The notes under the pieces: model-generated
Databases searched by the model: none
The model's input: the letters and a program-made list of their open reading frames with translations, nothing else
Told to the model about the DNA's origin: nothing
Assembly: GCA_941918925.1 (NCBI GenBank)
Contig: OW799233.1
Span: 56,387,841-56,451,840, forward strand
DNA from: Phyto melanocephala
Lineage: Eukaryota > Arthropoda > Insecta > Diptera > Rhinophoridae
Length of the DNA stretch: 64,000 bases
Direction of reading: 5' to 3'
Position numbers and translations under genes: made by a program
Part shown: positions 35,520-46,332 of the stretch, in pieces
How the letters are laid out: each line of letters starts with the position of its first letter
Numbering within the stretch: the stretch's first letter is position 1

Positions 35520-36280
35520 CAAACATACAGTCGTACAGATAAATATGCGTACCCTTAAGAAAAATTTTGCTTAAAATAAACTTTACGTTTATATATTGAA
35601 AGTTGCATTTTAACTTGAAAATACAATGGGACTTGTCTTTTAACAAACCACAAACTATTCCACTAATTAAGATTTAATGATGCATAAAAAGAAAACACAA
35701 CACTTGTTTTTGCAAACAGTTGGCAAAGTTAAACTTTTCTTAGCGTCATTTTTGCTTTTCTTAGGACGTTCTTGTCCGAGGTATTTTCAAATCAATAAAA
35801 CAATTGAGACTAGGAATTCAAGGAGCAGCAAAAACTTTTACTTAAAATCAAGGAAATTGCAACAACTTAAGGTGACACATGTATCTAACAGGCATATGTT
35901 GAATGGATTAGGGTAAAGAAAAGATGGAAATATATCTAGGAAACAAGCCTAACAAGCCGTCCACCCAAAATGTTTCCAAGAGTTGCCCGATACATAGAAA
36001 GTATTGTGTATAAACATCTAAAACCAAAAACAGTTCGAAGCGTTTTGAGAAAAAATGGATTCCTAGCAGAGTATCAAGAAAAAATACTTTACAAGCGAAG
36101 TCCAAAAAAAAAATGCAACTGGACTTTGCACTACACCACTTAGACAAATTAACAGATTTCTGGAGCAATGATGTTTAACGAAGAGAGTATGTTTTATAAG
36201 AGTCCAGTATTCAACCCAAACGTCAAAGACAAATAAAACTTTACTCAAACAGATATAGCAGTGTTTATATGCACTTGGTA
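35520..36280 (+). pseudogene. Decayed Tc1-like transposase
   Basis: In shifting plus-strand frames KTVRSVLRKNGFLAEYQEKI at about 36027, LYKRSPKKKCNWTLHYTT at about 36085 and FNEESMFYKSP at about 36174 follow the order of the Tc1 family (second HTH, KPLLT/K-rich linker, then the first catalytic segment DESxF, here NEESMF). The first catalytic Asp is changed and the C-terminal half is missing. A possible left terminus (CATACAGTCGTACAGATAAA) lies at 35524, but no right partner was found. Confidence 0.55.
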
Positions 36281-37899
36281 ATGTAAAACAGTATTCTAAT
36301 ATATGCCTTTCTAATGTTGTTAACAGCTGCTTAGTTATTAAAAATCTAACATTTCCTTTTACCAACATTTAATAAATCCCAGTAAACCAATTGCTACCTA
36401 CAAGAACTCTAATATCATTACATCTTTCGACTAATTCAAAATTTACACTAATCGAGTATAATGTAGCTGTTTCACTCCTACACCTAGTAAATATCATAAA
36501 TTTACACTTTTTAATAAAAAAAATTTAATTAAGACTAAACTGTTGTTACTCAATTTCTAATTACATTTTAGTCGCGTAATTGTAAGACTTACTTAATTAT
36601 AAAAGTTATAAGCCGGCTTAATCTATCTCCAATATTGATTGATTCGCTTATTTTGGACATAATGTTTTTTGTGCAAAACATTTGCAACGAATAAAGAAGT
36701 AGTTTCTTCTATGAAGAATCTTTTTAATTTCACTTTTAGTTCTCTTGTAATTGCCTTGTATCTTTTAGTGTTTCCAAATTTATTGCTTGGCAATAATAGA
36801 CATTAGCATAACGGCTGCTGTCTGAAGGCTATGCAGGTACATTTAAATGTTTTTTAAAGTTTCGATATCCTGTACCTAGCTCAGAATCCTTCGATTATAT
36901 TTGAGTACATCATCTACAACAACTACTATTACAACTACAACTCAAATCATCATTACGTTCAGAATAAATTTAAATTTAATCAGAGATTAGAGCGCGCGTC
37001 TCTTTGCCGCAAGCATTTTGCAATCGACTAGTTATCAAGTACTTCAGTTGTTATCCTCTAAACTAGACTTTCTAACAGGCAATTCAATGCATGTAGCAAA
37101 TCAAGCAAATATTCGACTTAAAAAGCAGGACAGGTTCTAGTCATAAAAGCGTCGTCATTAAAAGTACTGGTGTCCATGAACGATATGCAACTGCCAGTGT
37201 TATTGTAATTGAAAAAAAAAACACTTTTTTTAGCAACTCATTTGGTGTGCCATAGTTTTGGCATAAATGTTCGGGTGTACTGCACTGTAAATTATTTCGC
37301 CAGCTTCACATTCTTCATATTTCTAAGCGCCTGAGATATTTTGTTACAACCTAATTGTTTATTTGTTTTTTTTTTTTACAGAAAATTTTAAACGTTTGCT
37401 TGTCTGTCAGTGTGAATGAATCAATACACACATATGTATGTATGTATACAAATATGTATATATTGCTTTGTACTATTGCACTTGAATTGCAATTTCCTTC
37501 GATAAGTAGAGAAGAAATCGGTATGTTTGTACATATGTTTGTACATATATTTTATATATAATAATAAAATATTTTTTTTTATTGTACATTATTATACACT
37601 CACAGATGTGAGCATCCAAACACAAGACATTTAACTACATACACACAACCATAAATTTACAGGAGTCTATTCAACCATTGAATAGATATATTCATGGTTG
37701 ACTTAAAATCGTTATATTAGAATATTTCTTTTCTGTATGTGTGTGTGTGTGTTTTTTTAGACTATTTCATAGAAAAGAAAACAAAACTGTTTGTATGTAT
37801 AGAGAGATCTGGACAATAATATTGGATTTTTTTATGTATAAATATTCTCTTTTACTTACATTTAAATATTTTATTCAATAAATTGTATGTATGTTTGTA
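36281..37899. other. No gene; microsatellites only
   Basis: Short ATGTATGTAT tracts at 37430-37460 and 37885-37900 and (GT)n at 37738-37752. No coding frame of quality was seen. It is downstream of the EVA-1-like gene and may include more of its 3' UTR. Confidence 0.45.
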
Positions 37900-38713
37900 T
37901 GTATTTACATTATTGGAAGCTCGTCCATTTCGAGAAAGCAAGATGTTCACTGGAGTTGTTTAGATGACGGTCATATTTGTAGTAGCGGCTGTTTATAACA
38001 CTGCGTATAAGTGTCTATTCATATCTCGATAAAGACTTCTTTATACATTACAAACAGAGAAACAGAGTTGAAAATGGTTGATTGCTTGTTGGCTGGTTGG
38101 CTGCCTATAACCAGTGTTGTCAATTTATTTTTGATTTGCATAAAGTTGGTTTTTTGAACGAGTAAAATTGTTTATTTTTTCTATTGTCTTTGCTGATATC
38201 CTTTTGAAATCGGTAACTTTCGCATTTACATGAACACACACATTTGTATTGTAAGAAAATAAAACATTTTTCTTTACTTAGATATTCATTGCACTTTTAA
38301 GAGCGAATGTTTAGCAACGTTCGACATTTTTTATTGGTAAAATATCAAGTATTTGGGTACAATTGCTTTCAGATTTTATCTATGTATATTCAGTTGCTGC
38401 TTTATTTTGTTGTGTGCTCGAACGTTTGTTTGTCTTTAAATATTGTTTGTAAATTTCTTTCTTTTTTTTTTGCTTTTTTTTTTTTGTTTTTTTATTTTCA
38501 ATGCTATCAATTGTATTGGCATATTATCGATGTTAATAATGTTTATGCCAATTCTTAGAGTGGATTTGAGTTTTTAGCTCGTGAACAGTTGCTGGGTTGC
38601 TTCTGATTTTGTTGATGTTTAAGTGATGGTGATGATGTGGATGACAATGCACTGGCTACGCCAATAGCTGTGTACAGGGTGTTGTGCTCATTATGGGTTT
38701 CTTGAGCATTTTG
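37900..38713 (-). other. Probable 3' UTR of the EVA-1-like gene
   Basis: The region directly downstream of the stop codon has no coding frame on the minus strand. Several minus-strand AATAAA hexamers occur (plus-strand TTTATT at about 38491, 38401 and 38330), any of which could serve polyadenylation. It holds T-rich tracts on the plus strand. I cannot choose the cleavage site from sequence alone, and the lower boundary is arbitrary. Confidence 0.35.
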
Positions 38714-39138
38714 TCATCCGTAATAGAATTGTGAGTTAACAGCCACCCCAGTTGATAAAGTACGTGGCGCGAGACCATCATATGTTGACGCTGAGCCTGC
38801 TGCCGACGTTTGCTGCTGAAGGTGATGTGAAGCTAATGATGATGGTGGAGGAGATGCTGCAGAAAGACCAGCCACATTGCCCTGTTTCATACGTCTTAGT
38901 GTGGCAGTCGTTGACGTTAAACCACTATTGCTTGTTGTTTGCATTGGTAGCTTTGGCTGGTGTTGATGTTGTTGCTGGTATTGCTGACACAGGTATGCTT
39001 CATTGTTCGAAATTGATGTCGGTGGTGTGCCCATGTTTGGCGGCCTTTGTAATACGTTTTCACTGTTAATTATGTAACCGGAACGAAAAGTTGGCGCTGT
39101 CGTGTATTGTGCCAACGATGAAATGGGAACCACAGTAC
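38714..39138 (-). CDS. eva-1: EVA-1-like terminal exon F: Gln/His/Ser-rich C-terminus and stop
   Basis: The exon follows a TATTGAAG acceptor (two bases complete a Gly codon) and ends at TGA 38716-38714, giving 140 residues and 425 bp. It starts GTVVPISSLAQYTTAPTF, includes RSGYIINSENVLQRPPNMGT, a Gln/His stretch (CQQYQQQHQHQ), a Ser/Pro-rich region, and ends VNSQFYYG. The tail is low-complexity and probably cytoplasmic. The 2.2-kb intron before it contains a decayed mariner. A 105-codon plus-strand reading across this exon is its antisense shadow. Confidence 0.8.
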
Positions 39139-40154
39139 CTTCAATATAACAATTAAATGAATAAAAGAAATAAATAAAACTGCAAACAATAACGATTGAA
39201 TAGAGCAAAAAAAGATTGAATGACATAAATACAATCGTTTTTCTATTGAAAAGATTTCATGGGGAAAATGCTCTTAGTCAGCACAATATTATAAAAATCC
39301 TGAGTTTCATTCATTTTTTCTTTCTGCAGTCTCTACAGTATTGAATGCTATTAAGTTAATTGATATTTACATCAAGTATTTGATGAATACTTGTACTTCC
39401 ATTCAAGCATGACAACTAACCAAAAGATAACAATACAACTATACGAACGTTAAAATTTTTTTTAGCGCCTCTGTTTTTTCTGATAATATTTTTTTAATAA
39501 TTAACACGATTTTATATAAAAGCTGTATGCAATTCTAATATAAAATAATAATTAAATTCAATTGCAAATAGTTTATTTAAATTGAATAGATAATGTGCCA
39601 ACCTGGCAATACTTGATTTGATTAGTGTTAATCTGTGTTAGGTTTCAAAGTGATTTTATGAGAAACAACAAAAGTTGTTCTTTACTGCTACAAAAATAGT
39701 ATAAATTTATTAAAGCCGGACCGAACTATTTTAATTGGAAGATTCATTTAAGTATTGTATCACTAGAAAATTCTAATATTTTTCAAAACTTAATACTTTA
39801 TAACACCTCTTATTGGGGCACTCATTAATAATCAAACCTGTTTCATTTACAGAGTATGTAAAACTTGTAATAAAAAAATTAAAATTATTAACAAAAATAG
39901 GAATTATTTTTTGAATTCAGGCGTTTAATATGTGTTTGCTACACATACACATTGTTATATTCACGTAGGGCAGCAGTTTTAGGCAGTATCTGTTAGTACC
40001 TACTTTAGGGTATTGAGTACCCAATAAAATACAAACCACTCAAACCGCTCAGTACCAAATTGCTTGATACTTTGCCATCGTTCTTTTCATTACACTGTCT
40101 GTCTTGTTTCTACAGATATTTGAACTTAACTCGACTACAGCACTACCGTAAAGA

Positions 40155-41000
40155 AGGTGTTTTTTTATAGAGGTATAAAACTTTTAAATTAAATATTTTT
40201 TTTAAATTGATATGAAATTTACTTTTCTTCTGCCATTACAATTTAAATATGTGTTCTAGTACCGCCTCGAGTAGCTCAGATGTGGTCTAATACGGATGTC
40301 TAGTCTTCGATGACTTTATCTCACATTTATTACCTTATATCGGCAATAACGTGGCAAATGTGTTCCTCCAAGTGGTCAGTCGTTTCGGTCTTATCGGCGT
40401 AGAATAGTAACTTCATACATCGCCATAGAAAATTTTTGCGACGTTAAATCGTACGATATTCCAGGCCATTTCACCGGCCCGAAACGTAAAACTTTGCGGT
40501 TGCCAAACATGCGGCGCCGTCTTATCGAAAGCGCAACATCTGGACATCATGATTGTTCAATTGATTAACAAAAAAGTAATTAACTAAGGCTTATTAGTAG
40601 TCACTATTTACTTAAACGTTCTGACCATCATCGATTTTAAAGAGAAAAAAAACCCATTATTCCACCAGCCCATAAAGAACTTCAAACAGTCATTTTTTAT
40701 TAAACGATGTCTCACATATACTTGTGGATTATGATCATTCCAAATATGGCCGTTTTGTTTATTGACGAATCCATTTAAACGAAAGTGAGCTTCATCGCTT
40801 AACAAAATTCTCTTATACAAATCGGGATCAACGGCAGTCAAGTTTTAGGACCATTTGCCGAATTGCTATTCATGCGTAAGTCTATTCAAGTTAAAATGCC
40901 GAACCAAAACTAAACATAAATCATAAGACACGTGAAAAAATGATAGTCAGTTCAATAAGTGTTTCCAGCTTATAATTCTATACCTCTACAAAAAATACCC
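40155..41000 (-). mobile_element. Decayed mariner (DD41D-related) in the last intron of the EVA-1-like gene
   Basis: Left GAAGGTGTTTTTTTATAGAG and right (inverted) GGGTATTTTTTGTAGAGGTA are matching terminal repeats. The minus strand has DPDLYKRILLSDEAHFRLNG followed by FVNKQNGHIWNDHNPQVYVR (40608-40841), then after many stops remnants matching the QQDGATC and VKSLVYADKPATID regions of the element at 5338. It lies in the same orientation as the host gene and is clearly dead. Confidence 0.7.
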
Positions 41001-41383
41001 GGTAGTCGTTATAGCCACCTGCAAACTAGAAAATAAAAGGATATATAAGTCTTTAAAGATTAAAATATAAATTTTTAATAATCAAAATATTTTATCTATC
41101 ACTCAAACGGATGTTAGTTGAGATGTAAATGTAGATTAAATGCCGAAATTGAATACTGAATTTAAGAAAATTACAATAAAACATTTTTTTTTGTTTTTTT
41201 TTTTTAAGAATTTCCTTTATAAATATTGATGCGCATACTTTGAAATTTGTCTATCTTTTTTGTAGTCTAACGTATGGCAGTTTGTCTTGTAGGCGATAAT
41301 TAATAACTCTATAGTAAATGTAAAAAAAAAAATTCCTTTTGTGGAAATAAATGTTTTTAATCAATCTTGCTTGTATTACTTAC

Positions 41384-41675
41384 CGATAACATTACTACTA
41401 GAGCTAACAAGTGACGCACCGTTACTGCCGAGAACAATGGCTGGTGCTAAAATTCCACCAATTGATGGTGACCCCGTACTAGAGCCGCCTGTTGGTGCGT
41501 ATACTTGTGATGTGATACCTAAAATGTCTGGTGATTGTCTAGGACCACACAAAATCGTTGTATTACTCATAAGACTTGATGATACAGATCCTGTCGTACT
41601 GCTTTGAGACATTAACGTACTGGAGGGACCTAAGTTACCATAGAGATTTGTAGTTGGTGCATAACTCATATAATT
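41384..41675 (-). CDS. eva-1: EVA-1-like exon E: Ser/Thr/Gly-rich cytoplasmic tail
   Basis: The 292-bp exon has a TTTAAAACAG acceptor in phase 0 and an ATCG/GTAAGT donor in phase 1. It encodes NYMSYAPTTNLYGNLGPSST and then a Ser/Thr/Gly/Pro-rich segment of low complexity. No domain is recognised. The Tyr-containing NLYG and NYMSY motifs near its start could be signalling sites, but that is inference. It sits 351 bp downstream of exon D. Confidence 0.78.
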
Positions 41676-42026
41676 CTGTTTTAAATAGAAATAATAAAAT
41701 TCAAATATTAGTTGTAAAAAATCTTTATAAATTCGCAAATGGGTTATAAATTTATGGAGACCACATAGTCCATGAACACAAATTAAATTGAACGTATTAT
41801 TTATGTGCTTGTACTAAACATTTTATAACAAAAAACAAAGGAAAGAAAATAGCTGCTAACCAAAATCATAAATATTTAACAACAAAACTAAAGATGTGTA
41901 CGTACGTATGTGGTATAGATACATATAAAAAAAGGCAATGTAATATTCGTGTTGTAAGTTCTTGCAAATATGGCAGTTGTAGTCGTAGTCGTTGTTCTTT
42001 TTGGGCACTTGAGTTTATTAACTTAC

Positions 42027-42334
42027 CTCGTTCTTTGACACACTTGGCACTGGAATTGGCGTCTGTAAATCGATGTCAGCATCGACTTCGGATATTGTGT
42101 CGTTAAAGCCGTTTGGTATTGTTGTCTGACCGACATCTTCGTTGACCCCTAGAACGCCACCGCTGCTGCATATGGTGCTACCAACACCTCCTTTGCCGGA
42201 CGAGGTTGAATGGGTATCGGTTGTGTTTTCGTGACGCTTCAACAGCACTACTCTGACCGCAACAGCCACTATACAGAGAATAACACCCACCGAACCAGCC
42301 GTCAAAAGATAGACAAACAAACGTTCTTGGTCGC
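42027..42334 (-). CDS. eva-1: EVA-1-like exon D: transmembrane segment and start of cytoplasmic tail
   Basis: The exon is inferred to start after TGTAAAG, with GC completing the split Gly codon, and ends AACGAG/GTAAGT in phase 0 (308 bp). After DQER comes a hydrophobic run LFVYLLTAGSVGVILCIVAV and AVRVVLL, then a basic LKRHE stop-transfer. This is a single-pass membrane helix (about 42320-42240). The cytoplasmic part is Gly/Ser/Thr-rich, then acidic (DTISEVDADIDLQ). This TM-plus-tail region corresponds to the conserved FAM176 region of EVA-1 proteins. The 5' boundary is the least certain one: a second AG nine bases further in would also keep the frame. Confidence 0.78.
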
Positions 42335-42856
42335 CTTTACATTCATTGGTGCGGTGCCCACAAAAATATTTATTGAATACGGAACGGAATTGGATAGCAA
42401 AATATAGCAGCAATAGAAAAAACAAAGAAAAAGGAAAAAGAAGAAAAAAAACAGTTTAAGTAAAACCACAGAATTTTTTTATGTTCGTTTTATTTTTTTA
42501 ATGAAATCCCTAAATGAACACTGATAATTCGTAGCACCATGAGTAACACGTACTCGTGTAACTAAGTATATGTATTTCTGTTGGTATATATGTGTAGACA
42601 TGGCAATAAATCCTTTACTTAATTTCAGTGACATTTGTAAGTTCATCCATTATTTGTTTTCCACAAGACATAACGAAATGCTTTTTGTATTTAACGGTTT
42701 TGTGGTTAAAGGTAAACAAACATGTTTTTTATTACTTTGTTTTGTGCAAACATTTCTTATAAATTATTTTTTTAATGTTTATAAATAGTTATGGGCTTTT
42801 TGTTCTATATTTACTTGTTTATTTATATATTTTGTTTTATTAACGTTTGTCATTAC

Positions 42857-43171
42857 CTTCTAAGCTCAGATCGGCACTGTGTGTTAGGATGACTGGATTG
42901 ACGCCACCCATATCACCCTCAAAGCCAAATGAAATATTATTGGCTCTATTAGCACTTGTGCCAGTATTATATGTTCCATTAACAGCTGTTGTTGTGTTTG
43001 CATTGTTCCGAGCAGCGGGTGTTGTTGTGTTGCTGTATAACTTTGGTATTGCTTCAGATTCTTTGTAAAACAATTCATCATCGTACAAATCATTAACATC
43101 TCCCTCAAAGTCTTCTGGTTCGTCGGCTTCAACTTCTGTTTCATAGCGATCCATAAGCACTTGTTTTGGTA
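42857..43171 (-). CDS. eva-1: EVA-1-like exon C: acidic extracellular juxtamembrane linker
   Basis: This 315-bp exon has a TGATTTCAG acceptor and a GAAG/GTAATG donor, phase 1 at both ends. It opens with VPKQVLMDRYETEVEADEPE, which continues directly from the lectin domain, as expected for EVA1C. It then has a strongly acidic stretch (EDFEGDVNDLYDDELF), followed by a Thr/Asn-rich region with several NxT/S sequons, consistent with a glycosylated extracellular stalk. It follows the 17-kb intron. No catalytic motif is visible and none is expected. Confidence 0.82.
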
Positions 43172-44799
43172 CTGAAATCAAATAAAGCAAATATGTATTT
43201 AGTCATTCCATAAGTGCCTGGATGGAATAGCAAAAATATAAAAATTAATAAGGCAATTCACATTATCAGAGTTAATTGTTTAAAGTTCTTGATAAATCCA
43301 AAAAAAAAAAAACAATAACAGTTGGAATGAAGTAAGCAAAGACCTAAAATAATTAAGTGGTCAACACCATTGATTACAACAAAACTTGACGTATATAATT
43401 GAGTGGGTCAACACAATTGATTACAACAAAACTTGGCAATTGTAAAAACTAAATAATTTTACTGTAAAAAGTTAAACTGAGCGGTCACAAGGTAGTTAAC
43501 AAACGTTTTTGCAAAATTGAAATAGTAAACAACTTTAAATGAATACTTTTAGTGTTTATGTAAACTTGATAAAAATATTTGTCTATGATGTGATGTGACG
43601 TGGTTATATCTCACTGGGTGGCACAAATAAATTTTGCTGCACAGCAAGTATTTATATATTTTCCTTAAAATACACATGCACATACATTCTAACCATTATA
43701 TAGTGACAAGGTTGAAGATTCTCTTGATACTTTTAAAATTGTATTTTTTATTTTTTTTATATTAGATGACAAGAAATAGACATAAAATATATTTGAGAAA
43801 AAATACAATGCCAAATATTTCTGTTACTTTTAACTTACAGTACGATATAAGGATGCTAGTTTTAGACCACTTTTATCTCTAAATAAAGCACATAAGTAAA
43901 ATATTTTTCAAATTACAACTATTACCAATTTTAAATATTTTTTTGAAGTTAAATTTTTAGATTGGATTTAATTCTATAATATTATTGGGGTAAACATGTA
44001 CTACTTTCATTATAAACGTTTTAACAAATAAAATGAAAATTTCGCTATATTTATCTTCTATTTTTACTTTACTCAGGTATCATTTTCTAAGGTTTAACAA
44101 CTTCAAAAGTTTTAATTAAATTCAAAACAAAGTATCATAAAGTAGATGATGATGTGACTTTATATTTTACCATAGATACCAAACGAAGGTATTTAACTAA
44201 GAATTGTTTGTAATTAATATAATTTTATGATTTTACATTCATTAAATAATATTTAAAAAACATTCAAGATTAAAACTTATTTAACTTTAATTAAATAACT
44301 ATGAAATTGATATATTTGAAAAGGTTCTCCAATTTAAAGCAACTTAAGAACAATTATAGTAAAACGTTTTTCTAAATTGTAGCCTGCACTTCGTAGAATG
44401 CTTCTAAAACATTCTCGTATGATCCAAAATAGCAATAAGAAATCCTTCATTAAATTAAAACTTCGTAAAAGTTTTAGGGAAAAACCTTAAATTATAATTT
44501 AAAGTAAGAATTATATTTAAAAGTTTTGGAAAAAAATTAAAAATAAAATCGATTTAAGAGTAATGAATTTGTTCAAGATATCGTGCTCATGTGTTTATTC
44601 CAAAATTTTATTAAATTGTCCAAGGCAACGTATGAGTGATATAAATTATGTTTAATTCATTATGAAGTATATGAAATGTGCGTGAGAGATATTCTTTCCT
44701 AGCAAAATCTTTACTTTCCTAGTAAGTTAGCAATTAGTATTGCAGATGTACATAGACTAGTTATTTTTCAATCGAATAACTACGAATAATAACACACGA
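43172..44799. other. Intron of EVA-1-like gene, unassigned
   Basis: AT-rich, no coding frame. A near-exact local duplication occurs at about 43360-43435 (CAACACCATTGATTACAACA versus CAACACAATTGATTACAACA). No element ends were seen. Confidence 0.5.
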
Positions 44800-45578
44800 C
44801 AGTGTAAAAGGGTGTACATTTAGTGCGAAATATCTACAATATTCATTTACGACCCCATAAAGCATATATTTTCTGAAAGCTTATGAATAGGGGAGTCGAT
44901 TAAGTAATATCTGTCTGTTCGTTTGCCTATATGTTGATATAAACTTTTTGAAGCCCCCGACATCGCTAAGCTATCAAAATATCATGAATATCAATCGGGA
45001 GCAGAGTGGTATTGGAAATTGGCATAATCGCCCCATAACTATCTGAGATTTGAGCAAAGAAATACGTCTGCTTCTGTTTCTGTTCGCTCATTTTATCACA
45101 AAAATTAAAATTTTCCAGCCCTAGGATAATTTATAGTCACGGAGATGGACAAACTAGTCGCTAATCGGCAAAGTAATTTGAAAAAATATAACCATCCAAC
45201 TGAGATATAAGCACAAAAATACAACTGCTTCGGTGGTTTTCGTAAAATTTAGAAATGAAAATATATATTTTTAAGTTTCTATGTAACCAAGAGAGGTCAA
45301 ATGAAAGGGCTTAAGTATTAAAATATAGTTAGATAATAAAAAAAGTCAAATACGACTTTGTTCCCTTTAACCACCACAAACAAATGACCGAGCGAATTTT
45401 TTTGACCACAACAATATGGGTATCAAATGCAAGAGGTTGACTAGTAGAATACATCAGCGATTTTAAAATTCAAAATTAGAGATGGCGTCGGAAATAATAA
45501 AGAAAATAGCTTATTGCATCTAGGCTAAGCTGCGATGTGGTCATTATACGGCCGAATGTAGCGCTCTTACTTGTTTTT
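44800..45578 (+). mobile_element. DINE-like element, diverged subfamily
   Basis: GACCCCATAAAGCATATATT, then GGGGAGTCGATTAAG and a CTGTCTGTTCGTTTG block parallel the DINE 5' region. The 3' end GGCCGAATGTAGCGCTCTTA and CTTGTTTTT matches other DINE ends, although the left arm of the hairpin is degraded. The middle contains ACCACAACAATATGGGTATC and TCAAATGAAAGGGCTT units. Confidence 0.6.
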
Positions 45579-46332
45579 GTTTGAGTTGTCCCAGAAATCA
45601 TAACCGTCGCTTACAAATGTACTGAAAAAAGCAATAATATTAGTACAGGGTAGGCCATAATTCACTGACCATTGTATTACTTTCTTAGTTTTCAATTAAA
45701 CTAAATTATAGTTGGATATCTATATACTTTAAATTTTTCATATTATAATTTTTATAACGTTAGTTCTAGCAACAAACTGGTTTTGTTGTGCAAAGTTAAC
45801 AGCTTCATCTGTAAAATTCTTACTACGATAATATTTTTGGTTTTACTTTTTAAACTATAAGACTATAAGGCACATTGATATCATTTGAAAGAACTTGACT
45901 AGCGCAATATAAGCGCAATAAAAAATTTAAATTCATGTCGGGTGCCACTACAAAATGGCGGAAAATAAATTTTGAGTCAAATCTGGTATTTTAAAATGTA
46001 ACTTATTGAACCCCCTCCATATCGGTATAAAATAAAATGGCTTGACCAGTAGATAGGATTGCCATTCGTACTGTTTTAAACTGTACATGTACTGTTTTTT
46101 GTTATATGTACTGTTATATTCACAATACCTAAAACAGTACGAAAAAGTACTGTTTTTTTATATTTGTTCTGTTTTTGTACTGTTTTTGGATATATGTACA
46201 TGTATTAAATTTTCTAATTTTTGGAAGAATGAAACAGGAAAAAATTGTATTGTTAAATGTGTACAAAAAAACGGATAAATATTTATAATTTATTTTTGAA
46301 TTAACTTTTTTTGGTAAGCATGGAACAAAACA

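Noticed and set aside
38752..39069. 105-codon plus-strand frame
   Set aside because: It is the antisense of terminal exon F of the EVA-1-like gene, which is supported by phase and splice sites.
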